DNA of 64,000 nt from Nonomuraea africana (GCF_014873535.1 NZ_JADBEF010000001.1:5704001-5768000); one strand, 5' to 3'; shown: positions 1 through 7,971, counted from the first letter of the stretch. Translations and numbers: made by a program. The notes: generated by a model from the letters alone, not told the origin.

Positions 1-1270
1 GGCAGGCCTGGACCAGCGTCGCCAGCGCCACGCCTGGATCGGCCTGCTTCCACGGCCGCTCGCGCTCGATGTAGCGGTTGGCCTCCTCCACGATCGACCA
101 CACCGCCGAGGCCGCCGTGCGGAAGTCGAACTCCTCCAGCGCCCGGTGGACCCGCTCCTCGACGTCGGGAACGAGCGGCTCGGTCGGCACGTCGGGCACC
201 TGGCCGTCGCGGAACCTGTGGACCATGGTGACGACCCGCTTCACCAGGTTGCCGACGCCGTTGGCCAGGTCCTCGTCGTACCTGGCCGCCAGCCGTACCT
301 CGGTGAAGTCGGCGTCGCCGACGCGCGGCACCTCGCGCAGCAGCCACCACCGCACCGCGTCGCCACCGTAGCGTCCGGCCAGCTCCACCGGATCGACGGC
401 GGAGCCCGAGGACTTGGAGATCTTGCGACCCTCGACGGTCAGGTAGTCGTGGACGTAGATCTCGGTGGGCAGCGGCTCACCCGCCGACAGCAGCATCGCC
501 GGCCAGTAGACGGCGTGGAAGCGGATCACGCCCTTGCCGACCAGGTGGATCTTCCGGCCCCGCGCCCACCAGCGCTCGTAGTCGTCCAGGGCGGTGACGT
601 AGTTGGCCAGCGCGTCCCACCAGACGTAGACGACCTGCGAGGGGTCGTCCGGCACGGGGATGCCCCAGCCCCTGGCCCGCTCCTGCGAGCGGGAGACGCT
701 GATGTCCTCGAGCCCCGCCTCGATGAAGGCCAGCACCTCGTTCCTGCGGGCGGCGGGCTCGATGCGCAGGCGACCGCCGGCGATGAGCTCCCTGAGCTGG
801 TCCTGGTAGCGGGAGAGGCGGAAGAACCAGTTCTTCTCCTCGACCACCTGGAGCGGGCCGCCGTGCTCGGGACAGCCGTCGCCGGTGGCGAACTGCTCGC
901 AGCCCACGCAGTACAGGCCCGCGTAGTGCCGCTGGTAGACGTCGTGGGCGGTGGCCCGCCACAGCCGCTCGACGCCCCGCCGGTGCGCCGGGTCGCGGCT
1001 GGTGCGGACGAAGGAGTCGAAGGAGAGCGCCAGCGGCCCGCGCAGGTCTTCGAAGGCCCTGGCATTGCGGTCGACGAACTCCTGGACCGGCACGCCGGCC
1101 GCCTGCGCGGCCAGCACGTTCTTCAGCGAGTTGTCGTCGGTGCCGGTCTGGAAGCGTACGGGCTCGCGCCTGCGGTAGTGCCTGGCCAGCACGTCGGCCT
1201 GGACGATCTCCAACGCGAACCCCAGGTGGGGACGGGCGTTGACGTAGGGGATGGTGGTCGTGATGTACAT
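1..1270 (-). CDS. metG: Methionyl-tRNA synthetase, C-terminus beyond window edge
   Basis: Class I synthetase that charges tRNA-Met with methionine in the cytoplasm. The start is the ATG at 1270, preceded by a GGAGG site; about 423 codons lie in the window and the gene runs off the left edge. Visible motifs are the HIGH-type signature as HLGF (residues 15-18), a Zn knuckle with CVGC followed by CPEH, and the KMSKS loop as KISKS (residues 283-287). The nucleotide-binding region reads TGTDDNSLKN instead of the common TGTDEHG, so this may be a divergent or second MetRS type rather than the standard actinobacterial enzyme; that is an inference from remembered family sequences. A Met-rich leader ORF and hairpins lie directly upstream. 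Confidence 0.93.
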   Translation of the reverse strand, partial: MYITTTIPYVNARPHLGFALEIVQADVLARHYRRREPVRFQTGTDDNSLKNVLAAQAAGVPVQEFVDRNARAFEDLRGPLALSFDSFVRTSRDPAHRRGVERLWRATAHDVYQRHYAGLYCVGCEQFATGDGCPEHGGPLQVVEEKNWFFRLSRYQDQLRELIAGGRLRIEPAARRNEVLAFIEAGLEDISVSRSQERARGWGIPVPDDPSQVVYVWWDALANYVTALDDYERWWARGRKIHLVGKGVIRFHAVYWPAMLLSAGEPLPTEIYVHDYLTVEGRKISKSSGSAVDPVELAGRYGGDAVRWWLLREVPRVGDADFTEVRLAARYDEDLANGVGNLVKRVVTMVHRFRDGQVPDVPTEPLVPDVEERVHRALEEFDFRTAASAVWSIVEEANRYIERERPWKQADPGVALATLVQAC

Positions 1271-1287
1271 CGGGAACCTCCGGAAAA

Positions 1288-1361
1288 GGGCCCCGGACAT
1301 GCGAAGAGGCCCCGGATGAGCAGGGCCTCGGCGAGAAGACGTCAGCGAGCCCCTAGGGGGC
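1288..1361 (-). promoter_or_regulatory. Putative metG attenuator hairpins
   Basis: Reading the minus strand after the leader peptide, three elements can pair. A GCCCC/GGGGC hairpin (1349-1361) covers the leader stop. A 7-bp GAGGCCC/GGGCCTC stem (1306-1329) has a 10-base loop. A GGGGCCC block lies at 1288-1294, near the metG ribosome site. The leader GGCCCC segment could pair alternatively with either downstream GGGGCC block, so the structures can exclude each other. No U-tract follows the 7-bp stem, so control could act on translation or Rho-dependent termination rather than intrinsic termination. Confidence 0.45.
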
Positions 1362-1394
1362 CATCATTCGCCGCGTCGTCATGCCGCTCATCAT
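1353..1394 (-). CDS. Methionine-rich leader peptide upstream of metG
   Basis: A 13-codon ORF reads MMSGMTTRRMMAP and then TAG. Five of its 13 residues are Met, including two Met-Met pairs. It ends about 80 bases before the metG start on the same strand. An in-frame GTG two codons upstream, with a GAGAAG eight bases before it, could also be the start. The arrangement matches ribosome-stalling attenuators, in which a run of codons for the cognate amino acid senses charged tRNA. The peptide is seen directly; the regulatory role is inferred. Confidence 0.6.
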   Translation of the reverse strand: MMSGMTTRRMMAP

Positions 1395-1445
1395 AGCCAC
1401 GATGTCAGCTTCTCGGCCGTAAACGACTGAGCTTGCAGCTCCTCG

Positions 1446-1464
1446 CCGTCGATGGCATCGACGG
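1446..1464. repeat. Hairpin at right end of the TnpB element
   Basis: A 9-bp perfect inverted repeat (CCGTCGATG / CATCGACGG, one-base centre) lies 12 bases beyond the tnpB stop. Subterminal hairpins of this kind mark ends of IS605-family elements and form part of the guide RNA scaffold. The exact element boundary cannot be set from this sequence alone. Confidence 0.5.
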
Positions 1465-1475
1465 TCTGGTCCGCG

Positions 1476-2615
1476 TCAGGCAGCGTGACTCACTGCCCAG
1501 CCCGCTACACCGCGCGCGGCGATGTTACGGGCTGCGTTGACGTCGGCATGCTCAGCGAAACCGCACGACGTACAGGAGAAGACGGCCTGGTCTGGCCGGT
1601 TGGCCCGATCGGTATGCCCGCAGGCCCAGCATTGCTGGCTGGTGTAGGCCGGATCGACATGGATAAGAGCGATCCCGGCCCGTCGGGCCTTGTAGGCGAT
1701 GAAGCCGCCCAGTTGGGCGAAGCTCCAAGAGTGCAGCGTGACCCGCTGGGGCTTGCGGAGCCGTACCCGCTCGCGGATGCCCTGGAGGTCTTCCAGAGCG
1801 ATCCCGCGTCCGGTGCGTTCTGCCTCGGTCACGATGCGTTTGGCGATCACATGGTTGGTGTTGGCGGCGAACCGGGCCTCGGCCCGGCGGCGTTTCTTCA
1901 GCAGGCGTTTGGCGGATTTGGTGCGCTTGGCCTGCAACCGGCGGCGCAGCTCCCGCTGTCGGCGGCGGACCGCATTCAGCCCCTTTCCCGAGTAGCGGTT
2001 CCCGTCGCTGGTGGTAGCGATATTGGCGATGCCCAGATCCACACCCAGGAACCCGTTCGGGATCACTACCGGCCTGTCCGGGATCTCACAGGTGGCGATC
2101 AGGAACCACATGCCGTCCCGCAACACCAAGTCCGACTCGCCTTTGCGGTGCGTGGCCAGCATCGCCAGCTGCCGCTCTGAGCAGGTGAACGCGATACCGC
2201 GCAGCCGCCCGGCGATCGTCCAGATCGACACCGTGCGGGCGTGGGGTTGCCAGGACAGGCAGCGATCGTCGTACGGCTGGGCCGCGTGCGGGCGGAAGGT
2301 GATCGGTTTGCTCTCGGCGCGGGTCCGCCGTCGCGATCCTGGCGGCCCGAGATTGCCGGCCCGCAGGTTGGCCTTGAGCGTGGTGCAGGCGTCGGCGACC
2401 TTCTTGATCACGTGCTGGGCGGCCTGAGCGCCCAGACCACGCGCCTTCAACACCGTATAGGTGTGCTTGCGCAGGTCATACTCGCGGGTGACCCCGGTGG
2501 TGAACGCGGTCCGCGCGACGAGATCGGCGGCCTGGTTGCAGCCGCGCAGGGTCGCCTCCAGCGCCGCCGCCTGCTCAGGCGTTGGCAGGAGCTTCACCTG
2601 CACCACCAGTTTCAC
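1476..2615 (-). CDS. tnpB: TnpB (IS200/IS605/IS607-type OrfB), RNA-guided nuclease family
   Basis: This 379-residue protein belongs to the TnpB family, the transposon-encoded RuvC nucleases ancestral to Cas12. The start is taken as the GTG at 2615, which opens the conserved VKLLPTPEQ segment; a longer in-frame extension lacks family character. RuvC residues are visible as D193 in GVDLGIA, E275 in ALEDLQGI and D358 in EHADVNAARN. The zinc ribbon cysteines are C329, C332, C348 and C351. All are present, so the protein looks intact. No TnpA transposase lies nearby, making it a solitary element that would need help in trans. An omega RNA is expected at its 3' side (positions 1400-1480) but is not proven. 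Confidence 0.92.
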   Translation of the reverse strand: MKLVVQVKLLPTPEQAAALEATLRGCNQAADLVARTAFTTGVTREYDLRKHTYTVLKARGLGAQAAQHVIKKVADACTTLKANLRAGNLGPPGSRRRTRAESKPITFRPHAAQPYDDRCLSWQPHARTVSIWTIAGRLRGIAFTCSERQLAMLATHRKGESDLVLRDGMWFLIATCEIPDRPVVIPNGFLGVDLGIANIATTSDGNRYSGKGLNAVRRRQRELRRRLQAKRTKSAKRLLKKRRRAEARFAANTNHVIAKRIVTEAERTGRGIALEDLQGIRERVRLRKPQRVTLHSWSFAQLGGFIAYKARRAGIALIHVDPAYTSQQCWACGHTDRANRPDQAVFSCTSCGFAEHADVNAARNIAARGVAGWAVSHAA

Positions 2616-2631
2616 AATCGAACACACTATC

Positions 2632-2665
2632 GTTCGGTTCGTGATCACCGCGATGGGAACCGAAC
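2632..2665. repeat. Inverted repeat at the left end of the TnpB element
   Basis: GTTCGGTTC (2632-2640) and GAACCGAAC (2657-2665) form a perfect 9-bp inverted repeat 17 bases upstream of the tnpB GTG. It may be the left-end subterminal hairpin or an operator for tnpB. Confidence 0.4.
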
Positions 2666-2771
2666 CTTCAACTGGCGTGATTGACGGTTGACAGGTATCC
2701 GGGGGTGCCGGTTTCGGGGAGGTTTCGTTGGATTCCTCTGCGCACGAGCACGCCCTGTGACCCCACTCCCC

Positions 2772-2802
2772 CGCGCCCCGGAGCACCCGCCTCCGGGGCG
2801 CG
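2772..2802 (-). terminator. Terminator-like hairpin after the APC permease
   Basis: A perfect 12-bp stem (2772-2783 with 2791-2802) with a 7-base loop stands three bases past the permease stop codon. There is no strong T-tract, which is common for actinobacterial terminators. Confidence 0.6.
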
Positions 2803-2805
2803 CCG

Positions 2806-4059
2806 TCACCTCGCCCGCGCCCTCCGGGAGCGCCCCCTCAGCACCCACACCAGCGCCCCGACCGTGAACACCACCAGGCCCGCCACCACGGAGGGCGCGG
2901 GCAGCGTGACCGCGAGCACGACGCAGAGCAGCACGCCCAGCACGGGTACCGCCTTCGGCGGCGCGCCCTCGTCGGCGGTCAGCGTGAGCGCGGAGGCGTT
3001 GGCGACCGCGTAGTAGGCCAGCACGCCGAACGACGAGAACCCGATCGCCTCCCGCAGATCGGCCACCAGCACCAGCGCGACGACCGCCACGCCGACGGCC
3101 AGCTCCGCCCGGTGCGGCACCTTCCTCGACGGATGCACCGCGTCGAGGAAGCCGGGCAGATCGCGCTCCCTCGCCATCGCGAACGTCGTCCTCGACACCC
3201 CGAGGATGAGCGCGAGCAGCGCGCCGAGCGCCGCCACGGCCGCACCCGCCTGCACGACAGGGGCGAGCCATGCCGCCCCCGCCCAGGTCACGGTGTCGAC
3301 CAGCGGCGCCTGCGACACGCCGAGGCGCGCGGGGCCCAGCACCCGCAGCGTGGCCAGGGCGACCAGGAAGTAGACGACGAGCGTGACACCGAGCGCGATG
3401 GGGATGGCCAGCGGGATCGTCCGCCGCGGATCGCGCACCTCCTCGCCGAGTGTGGCGATGCGCGCATAGCCCGCGAAGGCGAAGAACAGCAGGCCCGCCC
3501 CCTGCAGGACGTCCCATGGGGTGACCGGGTGGAGAGCGGGCGGCGTGGCGAACCCTGGCGCGCGATCGCCGAGCAGCCCGGCGGCCACCACCGCCGCCAG
3601 CACCGCGAGGACCAGCCCCACGATCACCCTGGCCGCCGTCGTCGACCGCTGCACGCCGAAGAGGTTGAGGACGGTCAGCGCCACCACCGCGCCCACCGCG
3701 AGCGGCCTGGCGAGGCCGGGGTCGACGTAGGCGCCGAACGTGAGGGCCATCGCCGCGCAGGAGGCCGTCTTGCCGACCACGAAGCCCCACCCCGCCAGGT
3801 ATCCCCAGAACGGGCCGAGCCGCCGCCTGCCGTACACGTAGGTGCCGCCCGACTCGGGGTAGCGGGCGGCCAGCCGGGCGGAGGAGGTGGCGTTGCAGTA
3901 GGCGACGACCGCGGCCAGCGCGAGGGCGGCCGGCAACCACCGCCCCGCCGCGGAGGCGGCGGGCGCGAAGGCGGCGAACACGCCGGCGCCGATCATCGCA
4001 CTCAGCCCCACGACGACCGCGTCTCCCGTGCCCAGCCGCCGCGCCAACCCGGACGCCAT
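2806..4059 (-). CDS. APC-family amino acid permease
   Basis: A 417-residue polytopic inner-membrane transporter. The N-terminus carries the APC signature region: VGLSAMIGAGVF in the first membrane helix, then a second helix and the PESGGTYVYG loop. About 12 hydrophobic segments can be counted, as in the family, and a basic tail ends the protein. It should import an amino acid or amine with a cation; the substrate cannot be read from sequence. The ATG at 4059 follows a GGAGGGG site by five bases. The gene is separated from the molybdate operon upstream by about 70 bases and appears monocistronic. Confidence 0.88.
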   Translation of the reverse strand: MASGLARRLGTGDAVVVGLSAMIGAGVFAAFAPAASAAGRWLPAALALAAVVAYCNATSSARLAARYPESGGTYVYGRRRLGPFWGYLAGWGFVVGKTASCAAMALTFGAYVDPGLARPLAVGAVVALTVLNLFGVQRSTTAARVIVGLVLAVLAAVVAAGLLGDRAPGFATPPALHPVTPWDVLQGAGLLFFAFAGYARIATLGEEVRDPRRTIPLAIPIALGVTLVVYFLVALATLRVLGPARLGVSQAPLVDTVTWAGAAWLAPVVQAGAAVAALGALLALILGVSRTTFAMARERDLPGFLDAVHPSRKVPHRAELAVGVAVVALVLVADLREAIGFSSFGVLAYYAVANASALTLTADEGAPPKAVPVLGVLLCVVLAVTLPAPSVVAGLVVFTVGALVWVLRGRSRRARAR

Positions 4060-4126
4060 CGCACCCCTCCCTTAGGCGGGCGCCGAACCCGCAGATGACC
4101 ACTGTGCCGTACGGAGGTGACGGAAC

Positions 4127-5116
4127 TCAGGCCGGGTACGCGTGCGTCTCCGTCGCCTTGACCGAGGCCCAGACGCGCTGCCCATGGGCGAGGCCGAGCT
4201 CGGCCAGCGCCGCGGCCGTGATGTCCGCCGAGACCGCCAGCGGACCTTCGAGGTGCACCCTGACGCTGTCGCCGTGCTGCTCGATCCCGTCGATCCCGCC
4301 CTCCCACAGGTTGCGCGGAGTGCCGTCGGGGCGGGTCCGGTAGAGCGCGACCGCCGAGGGCGGGAAGGCGACGAACACCTCGCCCGTGAGCGACTCGGCG
4401 ACGTGCAGCGACAGCGACCCGTTGAGAGAGACGACGTGTCCGTCGGCCCGGCCCCGGTAGAGGTTGAGCCCGACCAGCCGCGCGACGTAGGAGGTGCGCG
4501 GGCGCCTGGCGACCTCGGCGGGAGCGCCCTCCTGCACCATCCGGCCGTTCTCGATCACCACGAGCCGGTCGGCCAGCACCATCGCGTCCAGCGCGTCGTG
4601 CGTGACCAGCACGCACGCCCCGTCGAAGGCGGCCAGCACCTTGCGCAGCCCCGCCCGCACCTCCAGCCTGGTGTGCGCGTCGAGCGCCGCGAGCGGCTCG
4701 TCCATCAACAGCAGGCCAGGCCGTACGGCCAGCGCCCTGGCCAGCGCCACCCGCTGCGCCTGCCCGCCGGACAGCTCCTTCGGCCTGCGCCTGGCGAACT
4801 CCGCCAGCCCCATGCGCGCCAGCCACGCGGCGGCCGTACGGCGGGCCTCCGCCTTGGGCACTCCTTGGCAGCGCGGCCCGAACGCGACGTTCTCCAGCGC
4901 CGACAGGTGCGGGAACAGCAGGTAGTCCTGGAACACCACGCCGACGGGGCCCGTGCCGGGAGGCTCGAAGCCGGGTTCGAGGCCCGCGAGGGCGCGCAGG
5001 GCGGTGGTCTTGCCCGCGCCGTTCGGCCCGAGCAGCGCCACGACCTCGCCGTCGGCCACCTCCAGCGGCAGGTCGAGCGTGAAGCCAGGACGCTCGACGA
5101 CCAGGTGCGTCCTCAT
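4127..5116 (-). CDS. modC: Molybdate ABC transporter ATP-binding protein ModC
   Basis: ATPase of the molybdate importer, working under the ModB channel. The ABC core shows Walker A GPNGAGKTT (about residues 30-38), the Q-loop VVFQDYLLFPHL, the signature LSGGQAQR and Walker B LLLMDEPLAALD. A C-terminal TOBE/MOP-like region fills roughly the last 100 residues, as in ModC. The ATG at 5116 overlaps the modB stop as ATGA, implying translational coupling; an in-frame GTG nine bases upstream is an alternative start. It is the last gene of a regulator-modA-modB-modC operon. Confidence 0.92.
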   Translation of the reverse strand: MRTHLVVERPGFTLDLPLEVADGEVVALLGPNGAGKTTALRALAGLEPGFEPPGTGPVGVVFQDYLLFPHLSALENVAFGPRCQGVPKAEARRTAAAWLARMGLAEFARRRPKELSGGQAQRVALARALAVRPGLLLMDEPLAALDAHTRLEVRAGLRKVLAAFDGACVLVTHDALDAMVLADRLVVIENGRMVQEGAPAEVARRPRTSYVARLVGLNLYRGRADGHVVSLNGSLSLHVAESLTGEVFVAFPPSAVALYRTRPDGTPRNLWEGGIDGIEQHGDSVRVHLEGPLAVSADITAAALAELGLAHGQRVWASVKATETHAYPA

Positions 5117-5892
5117 GAGATCCACCGTTCGCGCAGGCTGGCCAGCACGGCCACCGACACCGCGAGCAGCACCAGGCTGAGCACGATCGCCGCCTCAGGG
5201 TCGGTCTCCAGCGCCAGGTAGACCGCCAGCGGCATCGTCTGCGTGCGGCCGGGGAAGTTGCCGGCGAACGTGATGGTCGCCCCGAACTCGCCGAGGGCCC
5301 TGGCCCAGCACAGCACCGCCCCCGCGACCACGCCGGGCGCGATCAGCGGCAGCGTCACCCTGCGGAAGACGGTCAGGCGCGAGGCCCCCAGCGTGCGCGC
5401 CGCCTCCTCGTAGCGCAGGTCGGCCGCCCGCAGCGCCCCCTCCACGCTGATCACCAGGAACGGCATGGCGACGAACGCCTCCGCCAGCACCACGCCCGCC
5501 GAGGTGAACGGCAGCGACACCCCGAACCACTGGTCGAGCCACTGCCCGACCAGGCCCCTGCGCCCGAACACCAGCAGCAGCGCCACCCCGCCCACGACCG
5601 GGGGCAGCACCAGCGGCACCGTGACCAGCGCCCGCACGACGGCCCTGCCCCTGAACTCGGCCCTGGCCAGCAGCCAGGCCAGCGGCACGCCCAGCACCAG
5701 GCACAGGGCGGTGGCGAGGGTCGCGGTGACCAGGGACAGCCGCAGCGCCTCGAGCACCTGGGGCCGCGCCAGCCTGGCGGGCAGCGTGGACCACGGCGCC
5801 TCGGCCAGCAGCCCCGCCAGCGGGAGCACCAGGAACGCCAGCCCCAGCAGCGCCGGCACCACCAGCACCCATGGCGGCCGCGCGGACCTCAC
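5113..5892 (-). CDS. modB: Molybdate ABC transporter permease ModB
   Basis: A 259-residue membrane permease that forms the molybdate channel. It shows five to six hydrophobic segments and the binding-protein-dependent transport EAA loop, EEAARTLGASRLTVFRRVTL, followed by the ModB-typical ALGEFGATITFAGN. The start is the GTG at 5892, which overlaps the modA stop as GTGA; a much longer upstream open frame is only a shadow of modA. The length is slightly above that of E. coli ModB. Confidence 0.93.
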   Translation of the reverse strand: MRSARPPWVLVVPALLGLAFLVLPLAGLLAEAPWSTLPARLARPQVLEALRLSLVTATLATALCLVLGVPLAWLLARAEFRGRAVVRALVTVPLVLPPVVGGVALLLVFGRRGLVGQWLDQWFGVSLPFTSAGVVLAEAFVAMPFLVISVEGALRAADLRYEEAARTLGASRLTVFRRVTLPLIAPGVVAGAVLCWARALGEFGATITFAGNFPGRTQTMPLAVYLALETDPEAAIVLSLVLLAVSVAVLASLRERWIS

Positions 5893-6602
5893 CCCGCGGC
5901 CCCCTCGAACCCGGCCGCGGTGAGCACCCCGCGCCCCTGCTCCGACAGCACCAGCGACACGAAGTCGTCGGCGAGCCCGCCGGTGAGCGCCACGATCGGG
6001 TAGTCGTTGACGGCCCTCGCCGACTCCGCGAACTCCACCCCCTCGACCTTCCCCGCCGCCGCCCGCACGTCGGTGCGGTAGACGAGCGCGGCGTCGACCT
6101 CGCCCAGCGTGACCTTGGTGAGCGTGGCCTTGACGTCCTGTTCGAGGGTGACGGGGGTGACCTTGAGCCCTTGGAGGACCTTCGCCGCCGCCGCCCCGCA
6201 CGGCACCTGCGGCGCGCACAGCGCCACCGTCACCTCGGGCCTGGCCAGGTCGGCGAGGCCGGCCACACGGGCGGGATTGCCCTTGGGCACCGCGATCTCC
6301 AGCCGGTTCCTGGCGAAGACCCGCGCCTTGTCGCTGACCTGCTTCATCGTCGCGGGGCTCGCCGCCGCGAAGACGTCGGCGGGCGCCCCCTTGCCGATCT
6401 GCTGGGCGAGCGTGGCGCTGGAGCCGAAGTTGAAGGTCACCTTCACCCCCGGACGCGCCGCCTCGAAGCGCGCACCCAGCGCGGTGAACGTCTCCGTCAG
6501 CGAGGCCGCGGCGAAGACCGTCAGCTCCTTCTTCTCCGCGCCGCCCGACCCGCACCCCGTGAGTACGGTGAGCAGCACCGCGATCGCGACCAACCCGCGC
6601 AT
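5889..6602 (-). CDS. modA: Molybdate-binding lipoprotein ModA
   Basis: Periplasmic-type solute-binding protein, here a lipoprotein: the N-terminus is a short signal with lipobox LTGC and lipidated Cys17. The mature part begins with LTVFAAASLTETF, the ModA hallmark, and continues through NFGSSATLAQQI and ADVFAAAS, which supply serine ligands for the oxyanion. It is 237 residues long, normal for ModA. The start ATG at 6602 lies eight bases from the stop of the HTH-TOBE regulator gene, and the stop overlaps modB. Confidence 0.94.
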   Translation of the reverse strand: MRGLVAIAVLLTVLTGCGSGGAEKKELTVFAAASLTETFTALGARFEAARPGVKVTFNFGSSATLAQQIGKGAPADVFAAASPATMKQVSDKARVFARNRLEIAVPKGNPARVAGLADLARPEVTVALCAPQVPCGAAAAKVLQGLKVTPVTLEQDVKATLTKVTLGEVDAALVYRTDVRAAAGKVEGVEFAESARAVNDYPIVALTGGLADDFVSLVLSEQGRGVLTAAGFEGAAG

Positions 6603-6610
6603 GGCGACTC

Positions 6611-6994
6611 CTAGGGGGCGAGCTCGACGACGACGTTCGTGGACTTGATGACGGCCACGGCGACCACGCCGGGCGCCAGGCCGAGCTCGTCGGCCGCCTG
6701 CCTGCTCATCAGCGAGACCACTCGGAACGGCCCCGCCGCGATCTCGACCTGGGCCATCACGGAGTCCTTGACCACGTCGGTGACGATGCCCCTGAACCTG
6801 TTGCGCGCGGAGGAGTGCCCCCAGCCGCTCTCCTCGCCGACCTGCGCGCGGGCGAAGGCCGCCAGGTCCGCTCCGGACACGACCCGGTGGCCGTGCTCGT
6901 CGCGGGTGGCGGCCAGCCTGCCGCCGTCGATCCACCGCCGAACGGTGTCAGGACTCACGCCGAGCAAGGAGGCGGCGTCGCCGATGCGAAACAC
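6611..6994 (-). CDS. MerR-type HTH plus TOBE (Mop) regulator of the mod operon
   Basis: A 127-residue protein. Residues 1-55 form an excisionase/MerR-like winged HTH (FRIGDAASLLGVSPDTVRRWI). Residues 60-127 form one TOBE/Mop domain (RNRFRGIVTDVVKDSVMAQVEI), which binds molybdate or tungstate. This layout is a common actinobacterial substitute for ModE. It starts at a GTG and is the first gene before modABC, so it probably senses molybdate and controls its own operon. A CCCTCGC/GCGAGGG palindrome lies 13-30 bases upstream of the start. Confidence 0.88.
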   Translation of the reverse strand: MFRIGDAASLLGVSPDTVRRWIDGGRLAATRDEHGHRVVSGADLAAFARAQVGEESGWGHSSARNRFRGIVTDVVKDSVMAQVEIAAGPFRVVSLMSRQAADELGLAPGVVAVAVIKSTNVVVELAP

Positions 6995-7006
6995 ATCCGC
7001 ACCTTA

Positions 7007-7024
7007 CCCTCGCAGATGCGAGGG
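7007..7024. promoter_or_regulatory. Palindrome upstream of the mod regulator
   Basis: CCCTCGC-AGAT-GCGAGGG is a perfect 7-bp inverted repeat in the 39-base gap between the universal stress gene and the HTH-TOBE gene. A TAAGGT hexamer next to it on the minus strand could be a -10 box. It is a candidate operator for the mod operon, or else the terminator of the upstream stress gene. Confidence 0.45.
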
Positions 7025-7033
7025 AAGAAACCC

Positions 7034-7498
7034 CTATTGTCCGGCTTCTGCGTCATCCCTGGACGGCACGATCAGCACCGGACGGCCCGCATGGTGCAGC
7101 ACCCTGTCCGAGGTGCTGCCCAGCAGCAGCGATCTGACCCCGCCCTGCCCTCTGGTGCCCGTCACGATCAGCGAGGCGTCGATCTCCTTCGCCACATCCA
7201 CGATCGTCGACCAGACGGCCATGGAGTCGGGCTCCGACCGGGCCGTGGCGTCCAGCCCGTGCTGCCGCGCCAGGCGCGCCCCCTGCTCGGCCAGCTCCTT
7301 CGTCGCCGCCTGTATCGCCTCGTCCTCAGCGGTGGTGTCGACCGGCGCGATCATCCCCGCCGAGCCCCTGATCGAGGCCAGCGCCAGCCGCTCCCACACG
7401 CTCAGCACCACCGCCCGCTGTCCCTTGAGCAGGTGACCGGCGTACGCGATCGCCGCCTTCGCATCGTCCGAACCGTCGTACGCCACCAGAATCGTCAT
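7034..7498 (-). CDS. Universal stress protein (UspA family)
   Basis: A 154-residue single-domain Usp. It opens with MTILVAYDGSDDAKAAI, the typical first strand and nucleotide loop, and ends with the ATP-binding signature G-T-R-G-Q-G-G followed by LLGSTSDRVLHHAGRPVLIV. The G-2x-G-9x-G(S/T) pattern points to an ATP-binding subtype. The ATG at 7498 is chosen because homology starts there; the open frame extends upstream without family features. It is a cytoplasmic stress-response protein of unknown partner. Confidence 0.92.
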   Translation of the reverse strand: MTILVAYDGSDDAKAAIAYAGHLLKGQRAVVLSVWERLALASIRGSAGMIAPVDTTAEDEAIQAATKELAEQGARLARQHGLDATARSEPDSMAVWSTIVDVAKEIDASLIVTGTRGQGGVRSLLLGSTSDRVLHHAGRPVLIVPSRDDAEAGQ

Positions 7499-7599
7499 TT
7501 CGGTCTCCCTCAAGTCGGCCTTGCCGGTACCTCTATCCGGGCCGGCGCGTTTCACGCCCTTGGCCGTTTCGTGGTGGGCCGGCGGGTAGGGCACCAGGC

Positions 7600-7965
7600 A
7601 TGACCGTGACACAGTTCCAGGACCTGCCTCTCGCCGACCGCGACAGGGAGTGGGACGCGGCCGAGGCAGACCGGCGCGTCCGCGCGTGGGCGAAGGCGGA
7701 GGACCGGCCCAACGCCGAGTACCGCAAGGCCCACCTCTGGTACGACGGCGACGAGGCCGACGAGTTCGGCGCCTACAAGCTGCCCATCGCCGACGTGATC
7801 GGCGGCACGCTCAAGGCCGTGCCCAGGGCGATCATGGCCGCGGGCGCCGTGCTGCAGGGCGCCAGAGGCGGGGTGAAGATACCGAAGGGCGAGGCGGACC
7901 GGGTCAAGGCCCACCTCGCCAAGTACTACGCCAAGCTGGGCGAGACACCTCCGTGGGAGCGGTGA
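7600..7965 (+). CDS. Phage-related small protein of unknown function
   Basis: A 121-residue soluble protein with no signal or membrane segment. The middle reads YKLPIADVIGG, and the C-terminal part contains AVLQGARGGVKIPKGEADRVKAHLAKYYAKLG. From memory, similar segments occur in actinophage proteins encoded near the head protease and in free-standing actinobacterial ORFs; the function is not known to me. It is isolated: divergent from the Usp gene and convergent with the DUF998 gene. No other phage genes are nearby, so it is either a domesticated fragment or a cargo gene. Confidence 0.7.
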   Translation: MTVTQFQDLPLADRDREWDAAEADRRVRAWAKAEDRPNAEYRKAHLWYDGDEADEFGAYKLPIADVIGGTLKAVPRAIMAAGAVLQGARGGVKIPKGEADRVKAHLAKYYAKLGETPPWER

Positions 7966-7971
7966 GACCAC

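Noticed and set aside
146-1396. A 416-codon plus-strand frame across metG
   Set aside because: It is the reverse-frame shadow of metG, with no domain and repetitive Val/Asp/Gly/Gln composition.
2645-4102. A 485-codon minus-strand frame overlapping the first APC permease
   Set aside because: Its product is Arg/Gly/Ala-rich and lacks hydrophobic order, whereas the overlapping permease frame has helices and APC motifs.
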